A stretch of 64,000 nucleotides of DNA from Henckelia pumila (GCF_033568475.1 NW_027331831.1:2914001-2978000), one strand, 5' to 3'. Positions 1 to 12,897 are shown, numbered from the stretch's first letter. The notes: generated by a model not told the origin, from the sequence alone. Program-made: numbers and translations.

Positions 1-2357
1 CGAAGTCACCACATGCTAATCTTTCTCAATCTTGAGCTATCCAAGCCACATCTGACTCGCTCATGCCCCAAACCTGATGCAATGCACACATACAAACAAA
101 GCAACAGCCGGATAGCTCCGGTGAGAATAAATCTCAGTATAAATAGCATGCATATACATCATCTAAACATATAACTAATTCACATCTTGAATTAACATAG
201 CATGCTAGCATTTATAAACGCATAATCTAAACCATAGAAGTCTCTAGTTAATGCATAAATGCAATGCATGTACCAAGGAATAGGCTAGCAAAGCTGATAC
301 CAATAAAGCTTGGTTCTTTGGGATCCCGAGGAATAAAATAGCTCTCAAACTACCGACACTCCCATTCGAGGCAGCATCAAGTATTTTACTCTGACTTTGG
401 TGCAACTATAGTGAGTCTTCTGGCTCTGAACATAAATCCATATTCTGTGCCATGAGTCAAGCTGACTCTAGAAATAAATCTACATTCCATGCCACTCACT
501 ACAGCTCTCCAAACGTCATCTGCACTCTAGGCGATGGCTGCCCTCTGTGCTATTAAGGCTAGAGTTCAAGATGAATGCAACATAAGCTGTATGCATTAAA
601 AGCTATAAAACACCTTGAACACTTGCTCAATAACCAACTAAGCAAAACAAAGCAGCTAATCACATAAAGATAACAATAAATCTGCAAGCATCTCATAAAA
701 CATGTAAAACATGTTCAATACAGCAAATAATACAAATCAGCTTACACAGGTAAACATTTACATAAATGTTCTGGGAAATTCAAGAAAATAGCTATCCTGA
801 ATAATCTATCCCATTTATGTAAACGTAAACCATAACATATATAAAAACAGGCAAGTATGTGATTTTAGGCAACTCGATAAGCAAAACAATCTCGAGTTAT
901 TCTGCCCATCTTATTAATGTCTATTCATACCTGCATTTCTGATTCAAATAGCTGACACTCTGTCAATTCTTGATCAACTACAAGCTGTCCAAATCTGACA
1001 TCAAATTCTGCTTATTTCAATCAGTGCTACTTGAAGGTATTCTTGATTCAACTTCAAACACTTTAAGTCATTCGAACTCGAACTCATCAATTCAACTTCG
1101 ATAATCTTCAAGTCAAATCTGAAATAATGTATAACATATCTAAACATCAATTTCCAATCTGAATCGATGTTTCTTTAAAGCTGATACATTTCAAATCTGA
1201 CTAACACAATCGGAATTCAAACCGACGTCACAACTATTCGAATTCGATAAATCTTTCGATTCAAATATCATTATACCTTCATTCTAAATATAACCACATA
1301 TTCAATTCATCCACTAAACACTTGAATATGAGCTCTAGACATATAGAATGAATAACAATTCAAAATCTTGAACCGGCGGCGTAACGGATTAAAACCGAAA
1401 ATTCTAAAAGCTTAAACATCAATTAGACAATCTTATAAGTATCAGAACATCCATAATTCAGCAGCCTAATCACGTGAATTGCAGCCCTCAAAATTCAGAA
1501 TTTCGATAATTCTTTCAATATTCCAAAACATGTCCAAACGACGATCTTTTCTCGATCCGTCTTAGATATGCTATCATCGTATATGCTAGAACATGTTTAT
1601 ACAATCAAATCTTAATTCTAACAACATCATAAAATTCAAACATGGTAGAACTTCATAAAACTTACGTCAAAACGTAGCATTCGGAGCTGTGATCGCAAAT
1701 ATATATTCAATCAGAAATTCTACCGGACGGATCAAAAGATATCGGAGTTTGAAAAGGTAAAAATGGCTTAACCCTTCTTTTTTTCTTTTCTCACGGTTTC
1801 TTCTGTTTCCCCTCTGAATCCCACGTGAATTCTGCTGAAAAGAGTGAATATTAGATATATATTGGCCTATTTGCAGTTTAGTCCCTGAATTCTTCAATAA
1901 TTGCAATTTGGTCCTCGGCTAATCTTTTAATTCAATTTCAATCCTAAATAATTTAAGAATATTAGAATTTAATTCTAAACTCTAAATATTCTTAAATTAA
2001 ATATTTTCGAATTAAAATTAAATCATTTCGGACCTTATCGCATTTTAGTCCTTGAACTACTCAATATTTGCAAATGGTTCCTTTCTCGGATTTTATCCTC
2101 AAATTAAATCCTTGATATTTATCATCTTGGAATTCACATCTTAAATTCCATAAATATCAATTGCAAATATTTTTAATCTTTTAATTTAAGAATTCCGGAT
2201 AATAAACTTCTTAAAATCCGAAAATCCTCAAATTAAATATTTCTGACCCGAAATTGCAATTCCACATTTCTTAACTTCTTCAAATAAATATTTTCTCATA
2301 TCCAGAATTTAAATCTTAAATCCCGTCATTAAGAACTTAATACTTACGGGCCTTACA
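1..2357 (-). mobile_element. Partial LTR-type retroelement end, minus strand
   Basis: Read on the minus strand the segment begins TGTAAGGCCC at 2357, exactly where the 755-bp tandem array is interrupted. It carries blocks shared with the plus-strand solo LTR at 14067-16146: the TGTAAGGCCC terminus, a stretch around 1880-1990 matching about 14130-14230, and a segment near 60-150 matching about 15440-15520. No reverse transcriptase, integrase or gag frame is visible. The other end lies outside the window, so solo LTR and LTR of a full element cannot be told apart. The short ORF at 1667-1906 is not convincing. Confidence 0.6.
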
Positions 2358-2516
2358 ACTACTATGAAGAGGGTGGTTGTTATTGCTAGTGTTTTGGTTT
2401 TCAGGAATTCGATTAGGCCTCTGAATGCACTCGGAGAATTTATAAAGAATTCAAAACTGACAATGAAACAGTTGATTCAAATGAAGAATTCTAAGGTGCC
2501 TACATTTAATAAATAG

Positions 2517-2556
<40 letters not shown>

Positions 2557-5366
2557 ATTGTATATAAATAAGATAATACGTGTGCAAAAAGTATTTAATA
2601 TGACAAGACCACATTATGGCCGATGTAAATGGTTTCCCAACAAAAAAACAAAAAAATAAAAAAGTTCTACCTTCAACAAAGAATTCAAAAAAGAAAACAA
2701 AGAACATTTATGGCGGATGGTTGAAATTTAGCCGTATTTATTATTTTACTTGTTTTATGTGTTTTTGTTATTTCAGGTCCTTTATGTTGCATCACGAGGG
2801 AGAAAAAAAATTTGTTCAAACAAAAAAAAAAACGTTATAGTTGTAATATTGAAGCCGATCCTCCGCCGTCGCCGCCGTCGCCTCTGTCGTCGCCCCATAT
2901 TTCCCTCATGTCGTTGATGTTATTGTCGCCACTGCCTTAGCCTCCATCGTTGTCTCCGCAGCTGTCTCTGATGCCGCCTCTAGAGAAAATACTGCACCCG
3001 TTGTTGTATCTTTCTCCTCGGCCGATGTGCCGACGATGTCTCCGCCGATTTATTTGCAGCATCATCCTCGCTTTCTCCCACTTACATTTTCGGTTGGGAG
3101 CACTACTATGAAAAGGGTGGTTGTTATTGCTAGTGTTTTGGTTTTAAGGAATCCGGTTAGGCCTTTGAAAGCACTCGGAGAATTTATAAAGAATTCAAAA
3201 CCGTCAATGAAACAATTGATTCAAATGAAAAATTCTAAGGTGCCTACATTTAATAAATAGTAAAAGATATATTATATATATAGATAATATAATACGTATG
3301 CAGAAAGCATTTAATGTGACAGTAAGTGTGCAGAAAGCATTTAATGTGACAAGACCACATTATGGCCGATGTAAATGGTTTTCCAACAAAAACAAAAACA
3401 AAAAAGCTCTATCTTCAACAAAGAATTCAAAAAAAAAAAAACAAAGAACATTTATGGCGGATGGTTGGAATTTAGCCGTATTTATTATTTTACTTGTTTT
3501 ATGTGTTCTTGTAATTTCAGTTCCTTTATGTTGCATCACGACGAAGAAAAAAAAAATTTCCAAAAAAAAAACGTTATAGTTGTGATATTGAAGCCGATCC
3601 TCCGCCGCCGCCGCCATCGCATCTGTCGTCGCCCCACATTTCCCTCATGTCGTTGATGTTATTGTCGCCGCTGCCTTCTCCTCCATTGCTATCTCTGCAG
3701 CTGTCTTTGATGCCGCCTTTAGAAAAAATATTGCACCCGTCGTTGTATCTTTCTCCTCCGCCGATGTCATTTGCAGCATCATCCTCGCTTTCTCCCACTT
3801 ACGTTATCGGTTGGGAACACTACTATGAAGAGAGTGGTTGTTATTGCTTGTATTTTGGTTTTCAGGAATCCGGTTAGGCCTCTGAATGCACTCGGAGAAT
3901 TTAGAAAGAATTCAAAATCGTCAATGAAACAATTGATTCAAATGAAGAATTCTAAGGTGCCAACATTTAATAAATAGTAAAAGATATATATATATATTAT
4001 ATATATATATATATAATATTATATGTAAATAAGATAATGCGTGTGCAAAAAGTATTTAATATGACAATAAGTGTGCAAAAAGAATTTAATGTGACAAGAC
4101 CACATTATGGCCGATGTAAATGGTTTTCCAACAAAAAAAACAAAAAAAAAACAAAAAAGCTCTATCTTCAACAAAGAATTCAAAAAAGAAAACAAAAACA
4201 TTTATGGCGGATGGTTAGAATTTTCCCGTATTTATTGTTTTACTTGTTTTATGTGTTCTTGTTATTTCAGGTCCTTTATGTTGCATCACGAGGGAGAAAA
4301 AAAAAATTTCAAACAAAAAAAAATGTTATAGTTGTGATATTGAATCCGATCCTCCACCGCCGCCGCCATCGCCTCACATTTCCCTCATGTCGTTGAAGTT
4401 ATTGTCGCTCCTGCATTTGCCTCAATCGATGTGTCCGCAGTTGTCTCAAATGCCGCCTTTAGAGAAAATACTGCAACCGTTGTTATATCTTTCTCCTCCG
4501 TCGATGTCCCCGACGATGTCTTCGTCGATGTCATTTGAAGCATTATCCTCTCTTTCTCCCACTTACGTTTTCGGTTGGGAAATATAAAATAATATAATAC
4601 GTGTGCAGAAAGCATTTAATGTGACAATAAGTGTGCAGAAAGCATTTAATGTGACAAGACCACATTATGGCCGATGTAAATGGTTTTCCAACAAAAAAAA
4701 AACAAAAAAGCTCTATCTTCAACAAAGAATTCAAAAATGAAAACAAAGAACATTTATGGCGGATGATTGGAATTTAGCCGTATTTATTGTTTTACTTGTT
4801 TTATGTGTTTTGTTATTTCAGGTCCTTTATGTTGCATCGCGATGGAGAAAAAATTTTTGTCCAAACACAAAAAAACGTTATAGTTGTAAAACTGAAGCCG
4901 ATCCTCCTCCGCCGCCGCCGCCATCGCATCTGCCGTCTCCCCACATTTACCTCATGTCGTTGATTTTATTGTCGCCGCTGCCTTCGCCTCCATCGTTGTC
5001 TCCGCAATTGTCTCCGATGCCGCATCTAGAGAAAATACTGTACCCGTCGTTGTATCTTTCTCCTCCACCGATGTCCCCGATGATGTCTCCGCCGATGTTA
5101 TTTGCAGCATCATTCTCTATTTCTCCCACTTACGTTTTCCGTTGGGAACCATACTATGAAGAGGGTGGTTGTTATTGCTAATGTTTTGGTTTTCAGGAAT
5201 CCGGTTAGGCTCTAAATGAACTTGGAGAATTTATAAATAATTTAAAACCGTCAATGAAACAATTGATTCAAATGAAGAATTTTAAGGTGCCTACATTTAA
5301 TAAATAGTAAAAGATATATATATTATATATATATATATAATATTATGTATAAATAAGATAATACAT

Positions 5367-5942
5367 GTGCAGAAAATATTTAATGTGATAATAAGTGTGC
5401 AGAAAACATTTAATGTGACAAGACCACATTATGGCCGATGTAAATGGTTTTCCAACAAAAAACAAAAAATCAATAATGCTCTATCTTCAACAGAGAATTC
5501 AAAAAAGAAAACAAAGAACATTAATGGCGGATGGTTGGAATTTAGCCGTATTTATTGTTTTACTTGTTTTTTATGTTCTTATTATTTCAGGTCTTTTATG
5601 TTGCATCATGAGGAAAAAAAAAATTGTTCAAACAAAAAAAAACGTTGTAGTTGTGATATTGAAGCCGATCCTCCGCCGCCGCCATCGCCTCTGTCGTCGC
5701 CCCACATTTACCTCATGTTGTTGATGTTATTGTCGCCGCTGCCTTCGCCTCCATTGTTGTCTCCGCAGCTGTTTCCGATGCCGCCTCTAGAGAAAATACT
5801 ACACTCGTCGTTGTATCTTTTTCCTCTGCTGATGTCCCCGACGATGTCTCCGCCGATATCATTTGAAGCATCATCCTCGCTTTCTCCCACTTACGTTTTC
5901 GGTTGGAAACACTACTACGAAGAGGTTGGTTGTTATTGCTAG
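5367..5942 (+). CDS. Hypothetical ORF of the 755-bp repeat, 191 aa
   Basis: This is one of the longest intact frames in the array. It starts inside the duplicated 30-bp motif, passes the MADVNGFPT-like segment and a Lys-rich stretch, then enters an acidic motif (CDIEADPPPPP), a Pro/Ser/Leu/Met-rich region of about 80 residues and the terminus YYEEVGCYC. I recognise no family. Frames of similar layout are open in units at 6191-6706, 8413-8988 and 16359-16868 but broken in others by A-run length changes, so the reading frame upstream of the proline block is not settled. Expression is unproven and the frame may be incidental. Confidence 0.3.
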   Translation: MQKIFNVIISVQKTFNVTRPHYGRCKWFSNKKQKINNALSSTENSKKKTKNINGGWLEFSRIYCFTCFLCSYYFRSFMLHHEEKKNCSNKKKRCSCDIEADPPPPPSPLSSPHIYLMLLMLLSPLPSPPLLSPQLFPMPPLEKILHSSLYLFPLLMSPTMSPPISFEASSSLSPTYVFGWKHYYEEVGCYC

Positions 5943-6190
5943 TGTTTTGGTTTTTAGAAATCCGGTTAGACTTCTGAATTCACTCGAAGAATTTATAAAG
6001 AATTCAAAACCGTCAATGAAACAATTGATTCAAATGAAGAATTCTAAGATGTCTGCAATTAATAAATAGTAAAAGATACATATTATATATATATATATAA
6101 TATTATATATAAATAAGATAATACGTGTACAAAAAACATTTAATGTGACAATAAGTATGCAGAAAGCATTTAATGTGACAATGTCACATT

Positions 6191-6706
6191 ATGGCCGATG
6201 TAAATGGTTTCCCAACAAAAAAACAAAAAAACAAAAAATTTATATCTTCAACAAAGAATTCCAAAAAGAAAACAAAGAACATTTATGGCGGATGGTTGGA
6301 ATTTAGTCGTATTTATTGTTTTACTTGTTTTATGTGTTCTTGTTATTTCAGGTCCTTTATGTTGCATCACGACGAAGAAAAAAAAATTTGTCCAAAAAAA
6401 AAACATTATAGTTGTGATATTGAAGCCGATCCTCCACCGCAGCCGCCATCGCATCTGTCGTCGCCTTACATTTTCCTCATGTCGTTGATGTTATTGTCGC
6501 CGCTGCATTCGCCTCCATCGTTGTCTCCGCAGTTGTATCCTATGTCGCCTCTAGAGAAAATACTGCACCCGTCGTTGTATCTTTCTCCTCCGCCGATGTC
6601 CCTGACGATGTCTTCGCCGATGTTATTTGCAGCATCATTCTCTCTTTCTCCCACTTACGTTTTTCGTTGGGAACCCTACTATGAAGAGGGTGGTTGTTAT
6701 TGCTAG
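6191..6706 (+). CDS. Hypothetical ORF of the 755-bp repeat, 171 aa
   Basis: The frame opens at the conserved ATGGCCGATG of its unit and runs through the Lys-rich segment, the CDIEADPPP motif and the Pro/Ser/Met-rich block to a YYEEGGCYC terminus. A TATA-like TATATAAATAAG lies about 80 bp upstream of the ATG and an AATAAA lies downstream of the stop. There is no recognisable domain. It is a low-confidence gene, listed because the same start and stop positions recur in sister units. Confidence 0.3.
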   Translation: MADVNGFPTKKQKNKKFISSTKNSKKKTKNIYGGWLEFSRIYCFTCFMCSCYFRSFMLHHDEEKKICPKKKHYSCDIEADPPPQPPSHLSSPYIFLMSLMLLSPLHSPPSLSPQLYPMSPLEKILHPSLYLSPPPMSLTMSSPMLFAASFSLSPTYVFRWEPYYEEGGCYC

Positions 6707-7599
6707 TGTTTTGGTTTTCATGAATCCGATTAGGCTCTGAATGAACTTGGAGAATTTATAAATAATTTAAAACCGTCAATGAAACAATTGATTCAAATGA
6801 AGAATTCTAAGGTGCCTACATTTAATAAATATTAAAAGATATAAATTTTATATATATATATAATATTATATATAAATAAGATAATACGTGTGCAGAAAGC
6901 ATTTAATGTGATAATAAGTGTGCAGAAAGAATTTAATGTGACAAGACCACTTTATGGCCGATGTAAATGGTTTCCCAACAAAAAACAAAAATGCTCTATC
7001 TTCAACAAAGAATTCAAAAAAAAAAAAACAAAGAACATTTATGGCGGATGTTTGGAATTTAGCCGTATTTATTGTTTTACTTGTTTTTTGTGTTCTTGTT
7101 ATTTTAGGTCCTTTATGTTGCATCACGAGGGAGAAAAAAAATTTGTTCAAACAAAAAAAAAACGTTATAGTTGTGATATTGAAACCGATCCTCCGCCGCC
7201 GCCATCGCCTCTGTTGTCGCCCCAAATTTCCCTCATGTTGTTGATGTTATTGTCGCTGCTGTCTTCGCCTCCATCTTTGTCTCCGCAGCTGTCTCCGATG
7301 CCACCTCTAGAGAAATTACTGCACCCGTCGTTGTATCTTTTTCCTCCGCCAATGTCCCCGACGATGTCTCCACCGATGTCATTTGCAGCATCATCCTCGC
7401 TTTCTCCCACTTAAGTTTTCGGTTGGGAACACTACTAAGAAGAGAGTGGTTGTTATTGCTAGAGTTTTGATTTTTAGGAATCCGGTTAGGCATCTGAATG
7501 CACTTAAAAAATTTATAAAGAATTCAAAACCATCAATGAAACAATTGATTCAAATGAAAAATTCTAAGATGCTTGCATTTAATAAATAGTAAAAGATAC

Positions 7600-7637
<38 letters not shown>

Positions 7638-8412
7638 TATATATAAATAAGATAATACGTGTGCAAAAAATATTTAATGTGACAATAAGTGTGCAGAAAG
7701 CATTTAATATGACAAGACCACATTATGGCCGATGTAAATGGTTTCCCAACAAAAAACAAAAAAACAAAAAAGCTCTATCTTCAACAAAAAATTCAAAAAA
7801 GAAAACAAAGAACAATTATGGCGGATGGTTGGAATTTAGCCGTATTTATTGTTTTACTTGTTTTTTGTGTTCTTGTTATTTCAGGTCCTTTATGTTGCAT
7901 CACGACGAAGAAAAAAAAATTAGTCCAAAAAAAAAACGTTATAGTTGTGATATTGAAGCCGATCCTCCGCCGCCGCCGCCATCGCATTTGTCGTCGCCCC
8001 ACATTTTCCTCATGTCGTTGATGTTATTGTCGCCGCTGCATTTGCCTCCATCGTTGTCTCCGTAGTTGTCTCCTATGCCGCCTCTAGAGAAAATACTGCA
8101 CCCGTCGTTGTATCTTTCTCCTCCGTCGATGTCCCCGACGATGTCTCCGCCGATGTCATTTGCAGCATCATTCTCACTTTCTCCCACTTACATTTTTCGT
8201 TGGGAACACTACTATGAAGAGAGTGGTTGTTATTGCTAGTGTTTTGGTTTTCAGTAATCCGGTTAGGCCTCTGAATGAACTAGGAGAATTTATAAAGAAT
8301 TCAAAACCGTCAATGAAACAATTGATTCAAATGAAGAATTCTAAGATGCCTACATTTAATAAATAGTAAAAGATATATATATATAATATTATATATAAAT
8401 AAGATAATACGT

Positions 8413-8988
8413 GTGCAGAAAGCATTTAATGAGACAATAAGTGTGCAAAAATCATTTAATGTGACAAGACCACATTATGGCCGATGTAAATGGTTTCCAA
8501 CAAAAAACAAAAAAACAAAAATGATTTATCTTCAACAAAGAATTAAAAAAAGAAAACAAAGAGCATTTTTGGCGGATGGTTGGAATTTAGCCGTATTTAT
8601 TGTTTTACTTATTTTTTGTGTTCTTGATATTTTAGGTCCTTTATGTTGCATCACAAGGGAGAAAAAAATTTGTTCAAACAAAAAAAAATGTTATAGTTAT
8701 GATATTGAAACCGATCCTCCGCCGCCTCCATCGCCTCTGTCGTCGCCCCACATTTCCCTCATGTTGTTGATGTTATTGTCGTCGCTTCCTTCGCCTTTAT
8801 CGTTGTCTCCGCAGCTGTCTCCGATGCCGCCTCTAGAGAAAATACTTCACCCGTCGTTGTATCTTTTTCCTCTGCCGATGTCCCCGACGATGTCTCAACC
8901 GATGTTATTCGCAGCAACATTCTCGCTTTCTCCCAATCACGTTTTCGGTTGGAAACACTACTACGAAGAGAATGGTTTTTATTGCTAG
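8413..8988 (+). CDS. Hypothetical ORF of the 755-bp repeat, 191 aa
   Basis: An intact long frame with the same layout as 5367-5942: Lys-rich N-terminal part, the conserved hydrophobic stretch here read in frame (ADGWNLAVFIVLL then LCCITREKK), the proline-rich block, and a terminus YYEENGFYC instead of GGCYC. In this copy the hydrophobic segment and the proline-rich tail share one frame, so the product would look like a small single-pass membrane protein with a proline-rich tail. No homologue is recognised. Confidence 0.3.
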   Translation: MQKAFNETISVQKSFNVTRPHYGRCKWFPTKNKKTKMIYLQQRIKKRKQRAFLADGWNLAVFIVLLIFCVLDILGPLCCITREKKICSNKKKCYSYDIETDPPPPPSPLSSPHISLMLLMLLSSLPSPLSLSPQLSPMPPLEKILHPSLYLFPLPMSPTMSQPMLFAATFSLSPNHVFGWKHYYEENGFYC

Positions 8989-11352
8989 TGTTTTGGTTTT
9001 TAGGAATCCGGTTAGGCCTCTGAATGCACTCGAAGAATTTATAAAGAATTCAAAATCGTCAATGAAATAATTGATTCAAATGAAAAATTCTAAGATGCCT
9101 GCATTTAATAAATATTAAAAGATACATATTATATATATATATATATAATATTATATATAAATAAGATAATACGTGTGCAGAAAATATTTAATGTGACAAT
9201 AAGTGTGCAAAAATCATTTAATGTGACAAGACCACATTATGGCCGATGTAAATACTTTTCCAACAAAAAAAAAACAAAAATGCTCTATCTACAACAAAGA
9301 ATTCTAAAAAGAAAACAACGAATATTTATGGAGGATGGCTGAAATTTAGCCGTATTTATTGTTTTACTTGTTTTATGTGTTTTTGTTATTTCAGGTCCTT
9401 TATGTTGTATCACGACGAAGAAAAAAAAATTTGTCCAAAAAAAAAGTTATAGTTGTGATATTGAAGCCGATCCTCCGCCGCCGCCATCGCCTCTGTCGTC
9501 ACCCCACATTTCTCTCATGTTGTTGATGTTATGGTCGCCGCTGCGTTCGCCTCCATTGTTGTCTTCGCAGCTGTATCCAAATGCGCCTCTAGAGAAAATA
9601 CTGCACCCGTCGTTGTATCTTTCTCCTCCGCCGATGTCCACGACGATGTCTCCGCCGATGTCATTTGCAGCATCATCCTCGCTTTCTCCCACTTACGTTT
9701 TCTGTTGGAAACACTACTATGAAGAGGGTGGTTGTTATTGCTAGTGTTTTGGTTTTTAGGAATCCGGTTAGGCCTCTGAATGAACTTGGAGAATTTATAA
9801 AGAATTCAAAACCGCCAATGAAACAATTGATTCAAATGAAGAATTCTAAGGTGCCTAAATTTAATAAATAGTAAAAGATATTATATATATATATAATATT
9901 ATATATAAATAAGATAATACGTGTGCAGAAAATATTTAATGTGACAATAAGTGTGCAGAAAATATTTAATGTGACAATATCACATTATGACCGATGTAAA
10001 TGGTTTCCCAACAAAAAAAAAAAAAAACAAAAATGCTCCATCTTCAACAAATAATTCAAAACAGAAAACAAGAACATTTATGGCGGATGGTTGGAATTTA
10101 GTCGTATTTATTGTTTTACTTGTTTTATTTGTTCTTGTTATTTCAAGTTCTTTATGTTGCATCACGAGGCAGAAGAAAAATTTGTTCAAACAAAAAAAAA
10201 CGTTATATTTGTGATATTGAAGCCGATCCTCCGCCGCCGCCATCGCCTCTGTCGTCTCCCCACATTTCCCTCATGTCATTGATGTTATTGTCGTCGCTGC
10301 CTTCGCCTCCATCGTTGTCTCTGCAGCTGTCTCCGATGCCGTCTCTAGAGAAAATACTGCACCCGTCGTTGTATCTTTCTCCTCCGCTGATGTACCCGAC
10401 GATGTTATTTACAGCATCATCTTCGCTTTCTCCTACTTACGTTTTCGATTGGGAACACTACTACGAAGAGAGTGGTTGTTATTGCAAGTGTTTTGGTTTT
10501 TAGGAATCCGGTTAGGCCTCTGAATGAACTCGGATAATTTATAAAGAATTCAAAACCGTCAATTAAACAATTGATTCAAATAAAGAATTCTAAAATGCCT
10601 ATATTTAATAAATAGTAAAGGATATATATTATATATATATATATAATATTATATATAAATAAGATAATACGTGTGCAGAAAGCATTTAATGTGACAATAA
10701 GTGTGCAGAAAGCATTTAATGTGACAAGACCACATTATGGCCGATGTAAATGGTTTTCCAAAAAAAAAAAAAAAGCTCTATCTTCAACAAAGAATTCAAA
10801 AAAAAAACAAAGAACATTTATGGCGGATGGTTGGAATTTAGCCGTACTTATTGTTTTACTTGTTTTATGTGTTCTTGTTATTTCAGGTCCTTTATATTGC
10901 ATCACGAGGGAGAAAAAAATTTTGTCCAAACAAAAAAAAACGTTGTAGTTGTGATATTGAAGCCGATCCTCCGCCACTGCCGCCGCCATCGCCTCTGTCG
11001 TCACCCAAATTTCCCTCATGTCGTTGATGTTATTGTCGTCGCTGTGTTCTCCTCCATGGCTGTCTCCGCAGCTGTATCCAATGCTGTCTCTAGAGAAAAT
11101 ACTGCACCCATCGTTGTATCTTTCTCCTCCACCGATGTCATTTGCAGCATCATCCTCGCTTTCTCCCACTTACGTTTTCGGTTGGGAACACTACTATGAA
11201 GATGGTGGTTGTTATTGCTAGTGTTTTGGTTTTCAGGAATCCAATTATGCATCTGAATGCCCTCGGAAAATTTATAAAGAATTCAAAACTTTCAATGAAA
11301 CAATTGATTCAAATGAAGAATTCTAAGGTGCCTACATTTAATAAATAGTAAA

Positions 11353-11404
<52 letters not shown>

Positions 11405-12267
11405 GTATTATATATAAATAAGATAATACGTGTGCAGAAAGCATTTAATGTGACAATAAGTGTGCAGAAAGCATTTAATGTGACAAGATCACATTATGGT
11501 CGATTTAAATGGTTTCCCAACAAAAAACAAAAAAAACAAAAAAGCTCTATCTTCAAAAAATAATTCAAAAAAGAAAACAAAGAAAATTTATGGTGGATGG
11601 TTGGAATTTAGCCGTACTTATTGTTTTACTTGTTTTATGTGTTCTTCTTATTTCAGGTCCTTTATGTTGTATCACGAGGGAGAAAAACAATTTGTCCAAA
11701 CAAAAAAAAACGTTGTAGTTGTGATATTGAAGCCGATCCTCTGCCGCCACCGCCGCCTCTGTCATTACCCCACATTTCCCTCATGTCGTTGATGTTATTG
11801 TTGCCGCTGCCTTCGCCTCCATCACTGTCTCCGCAGCTGTGTCTAATGTCGCCTCTAGAGAAAATTCTAAACCCGTCGTTGTGTCTTTCTCCTCCGCCTA
11901 TGTTCCAGACGATGTCTCCGCCGATGTCATTTGCAGCATCATCCTCGCTTTTTCTCACTTACGTTTTCAGTTGGGAACACTACTACGAAGAGTGTGGTTG
12001 TTATTGCTAGTGTTTAGATTTTCAGGAATCCGGTTAGACCTCTAAATGCACTCGGAGAATTTATAAAGAATTCGAAACCATCAATGATACAATTGATTCA
12101 AATGAAGAATTTTAAGGTGCCTAAATTTAATAAAAAGTAAAAGATATATATATTATATATATAATATTATATATAAATAAGATAATATGTTTGCAGAAAA
12201 CATTTAATATGACAATAAGTGTGCAGAAAGCATTTAATGTCACACGACCACATTATGGACGATGTAA

Positions 12268-12606
12268 ATGGTTTTCCAACAAAAAAACTCTATCTTCAAC
12301 AAAGAATTCAAAAAAAAAAAACAAAGAACATTTATGGCGGATGGTTGGAATTTAGCCGTATTTATTGTTTTACTTGTTTTATGTGTTCTTGTTATTTCAG
12401 GTCCTTTATGTTGCATCACGAGGGAGAAAAAAAATTTGTCCAAACAAAAAAAACGTTATAGTTGTGATATTGAAGCCGATCATCCGCCGCCTCCGCCATC
12501 GCCTCTGTACTCGTCCCACATTTTTCTCATTTCGTTGATGTTATTGTCGTCGCTGCCTTCGCCTCCATCTCTATCTCTGCAGCTGTCTCCGATGCCGCCT
12601 TTATAG
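12268..12606 (+). CDS. Hypothetical membrane microprotein ORF of the repeat
   Basis: In this unit the frame starting at the second conserved ATG (12334, ATGGCGGATGG) encodes a strongly hydrophobic segment (NLAVFIVLLVLCVLVISG), then LCCITREKK, then continues into CDIEAD and a proline run, ending at 12606. The hydrophobic helix is conserved in nearly all units with mostly conservative changes (V/I, L/F). It could be a signal anchor. Alternatively the same bases are the pyrimidine-rich 3' end of an intron, since they finish in TTGTTATTTCAGG. Confidence 0.28.
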   Translation: MVFQQKNSIFNKEFKKKKQRTFMADGWNLAVFIVLLVLCVLVISGPLCCITREKKNLSKQKKRYSCDIEADHPPPPPSPLYSSHIFLISLMLLSSLPSPPSLSLQLSPMPPL

Positions 12607-12897
12607 AAAATACTGCACCCTTCGTTGTATCTTTCTCCTCCACTGATGTCCCTGACGATGTCTCCGCCGATGTCATTTGCAGCATCATCCTCGCTTTCTC
12701 TCACTTACGTTTTCGGTTGGGAACACTACTATGAAGAGGGTGGTTGTTATTGCTAGTGTTTTGGTTTTCAGGAATCCGGTTAGGCCTTTGAATACCCTCG
12801 GATAATTTATAAAAAATTCAAAATCGTCAATAAAACAATTTGTTCAATGAAGAATTCTAAGGTGCCTACATTTAATAAATAGTACAAGATATATATA

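Larger units (their letters stand above)
2358..12897 (+). repeat. Tandem array of ~755-bp units, main block (about 14 units)
   Basis: Head-to-tail repeats anchored on CACATTATGGCCGATG occur at about 2611, 3357, 4102, 4661, 5426, 6186, 6950, 7720, 8470, 9233, 9982, 10731, 11491 and 12248. The period is 745-770 bp except for one deletion derivative of about 560 bp (4102 to 4661). Unit order is: AT palindromes, TATATAAATAAG, two copies of a 30-bp motif containing GTGTGCAGAAAGCATTTAAT, ATGGCCGATG, an A-rich stretch, ATGGCGGATGG with a hydrophobic frame, TTATTTCAGG, A-runs, a roughly 300-bp GC-rich triplet-periodic block, a conserved tail, then TTTAATAAATAG. Indels in the GC-rich block are mostly multiples of three, while A-runs vary freely. 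The left edge is cut by the retroelement ending at 2357. It may be a satellite or an amplified minigene. Confidence 0.92.
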
